Source: HK1 sp965202735
GTDB lineage: Bacteria > Pseudomonadota > Gammaproteobacteria > HK1
Length of the DNA stretch: 64,000 bases
Direction: 5' to 3'
NCBI GenBank assembly: GCA_965202735.1
Contig: OZ241844.1
Location: forward strand, 2,604,001 to 2,668,000
In this document: positions 63,024 to 64,000 of the stretch, in pieces
How the letters are laid out: every line of letters starts with the position of its first letter
Numbering within the stretch: the stretch's first letter is position 1
Notes under the pieces: generated by a model
Told to the model about the DNA's origin: nothing
The model's input: only the letters and a program-made list of their open reading frames with translations
Databases searched by the model: none
Translations under genes and position numbers: made by a program

Positions 63024-64000
63024 TCAGTCGGCTCCGGCGGGGACGGGGACCGGCCGGCGCCTTCCGGGCAGCAGGGCGCCCGCGGTCGCGGCGACGACGG
63101 CGGCGGTGCCGAGCCAGACGTACAGCAGGTCGAAGCCGCCGCGGGAGTCGAAGACCCGGCCGGCGAGGATGACGGTCAGGCCGGCCACGCCGAGCGCCAG
63201 GACGAACTTCGCTCCGTAGGCGAGCGAACGCCAGCGCGTGGGCGTGTACTGCGCCACCAGCATGTTCTCCGCCGCGGTGAAGGAGAGGTTGAAGCTCAGT
63301 ACCAGCAGGGTCGTGACCAGCAGCGAGGCGCCGGTCATCGACACGATCACGAACAGCAGCGGCGCCTGGAGCATCCAGAAGACGACGTAGATGCCGCGGG
63401 CCGAGAACCGGTCGGCGAGCCATCCGCCGAGGATCCCGGCGGCCGACGCGGCTCCGGAGACGATCCCCACGAGCAGCCCGATCTGCGTGTAGCTGGTGTC
63501 CGGGCCGTCACCGAGCCCCATCTCGAACATCTTGGGCATGGTGTTGGTGAGGCCCGCGTACACGAACCCCGAGCAGGCCATGGTGACGGTGAGGATGACG
63601 AACACGCGCAGGGCGTCGCCCGGCTCCCGCGCCGGCGGCGGCACCCGGTCGGTCCTCGCGTCCGCGACCCGGCCGCGCCGCCAGGCGACGAGCAGCGCGA
63701 GCCCCGCCAGCACCGCGACCACTCCCGGAACCACGAAGGCGGTCCGCCACGAGAAGTGGTCGATCATCACCCCGACGAAGACCGGAGCCACCGAGTTGCC
63801 GGCATTGCCGAAGACGCCGTTGATGCCGAGGCTCATGCCCTGCTTGCGGGCCGAGGCGACGATCCAGGCGATCCCGACCGGGTGGTAGATGGCGGCGAAG
63901 AGGCCGATCAGGGTCAGCCCCCAGAAGATCGTCGCGGGTCCGGTCGCGAGCCCGGTGACGATGGCCCCGGCCCCGATCCCGAGGAAGAAGATCACCATCA
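63024..64000 (-). CDS. MFS transporter (N-terminus beyond right edge)
   Basis: At least 324 residues of a major facilitator protein; the start lies outside the window. Visible are about nine of twelve membrane helices, for example FWGLTLIGLFAAIYHPVGIA, AFVVPGVVAVLAGLALLVAW and TQIGLLVGIVSGAASAAG. There is a long central loop (RRGRVADARTDRVPPPAREP) and the second-half MFS motif GGWLADRFSARGIYVVF. The substrate is unknown. Confidence 0.85.
   Translation of the reverse strand, partial: MVIFFLGIGAGAIVTGLATGPATIFWGLTLIGLFAAIYHPVGIAWIVASARKQGMSLGINGVFGNAGNSVAPVFVGVMIDHFSWRTAFVVPGVVAVLAGLALLVAWRRGRVADARTDRVPPPAREPGDALRVFVILTVTMACSGFVYAGLTNTMPKMFEMGLGDGPDTSYTQIGLLVGIVSGAASAAGILGGWLADRFSARGIYVVFWMLQAPLLFVIVSMTGASLLVTTLLVLSFNLSFTAAENMLVAQYTPTRWRSLAYGAKFVLALGVAGLTVILAGRVFDSRGGFDLLYVWLGTAAVVAATAGALLPGRRRPVPVPAGAD

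Overview
The window is 64 kb of very GC-rich DNA. It reads as an accessory, heavily rearranged part of a proteobacterial chromosome, most likely a gammaproteobacterium. The best lineage signals are a small LptM/YifL-type lipoprotein directly ahead of lysA, and glnA followed by remnants of ntrB and ntrC. The gene content suggests a marine or host-associated scavenger: a DddP-like M24 enzyme, several M20 amidohydrolases, FAD amino-acid oxidoreductases and drug/metabolite exporters. The lifestyle is inference. An F420-type glucose-6-phosphate dehydrogenase at the left edge is unusual for this group. No tRNA, rRNA, CRISPR array or replication origin was recognised.

Layout. 0-1 kb: pgl and the 5' end of an F420-dependent G6P dehydrogenase. 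1-11 kb: a truncated IS110 transposase, IS66 copy 1, and a type I restriction-modification remnant (5'-truncated hsdS, a small PD-(D/E)XK-like gene, hsdM split by IS66 copy 2). 11-15 kb: an HTH gene of unknown role, an allantoate/carbamoyl-amino-acid amidohydrolase and a DddP-like enzyme. 15-22 kb: a YhaO/YhaN (SbcD/SbcC-like) pair, a RidA fragment and a RelE-type toxin locus. 22-29.3 kb: methyltransferase, 2-hydroxyacid dehydrogenase, RraA-like aldolase, EamA exporter, enolase-superfamily dehydratase and D-amino-acid oxidoreductase. 29.5-35 kb: a type II RM pair whose endonuclease is split by an ISKra4-type element, then a DUF4143 AAA ATPase with a 22-bp repeat array over its start. 35-47.3 kb: an HcnABC/opine-oxidase-like trimer, an M20 peptidase, a truncated substrate-binding protein, an APH kinase, HlyU, a four-rhodanese protein and mmsA. 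47.4-55.2 kb: an ISAs1-type element whose transposase carries a DruA/DUF4338 domain, hinT, transposon relics, a second EamA exporter, an LhgO-like oxidase, an SDR and cinA. 55.2-64 kb: lptM-lysA, a PP-loop thiolase/TusA/CDF cluster, glnA with a sigma-54 type promoter, a collapsed ntrBC and an MFS transporter running off the right edge.

A second layer is made of small non-coding repeats. Family B (about 122 bp, 14-bp terminal inverted repeats, 9-bp target duplications) has four good copies, one decayed copy and one 29-bp hairpin. Family A (about 120-142 bp, ends CAGGACCATTC) has four copies plus a fragment. Family C/D (ends GGTAGTGTCTCAGTTTGACT, 8-bp duplications) has two large copies in opposite orientation plus a short hairpin form. 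These and the four IS elements explain most of the gene breakage: hsdM, hsdS, the IS110 transposase, the endonuclease, the ntrC 3' end and the hinT leader.
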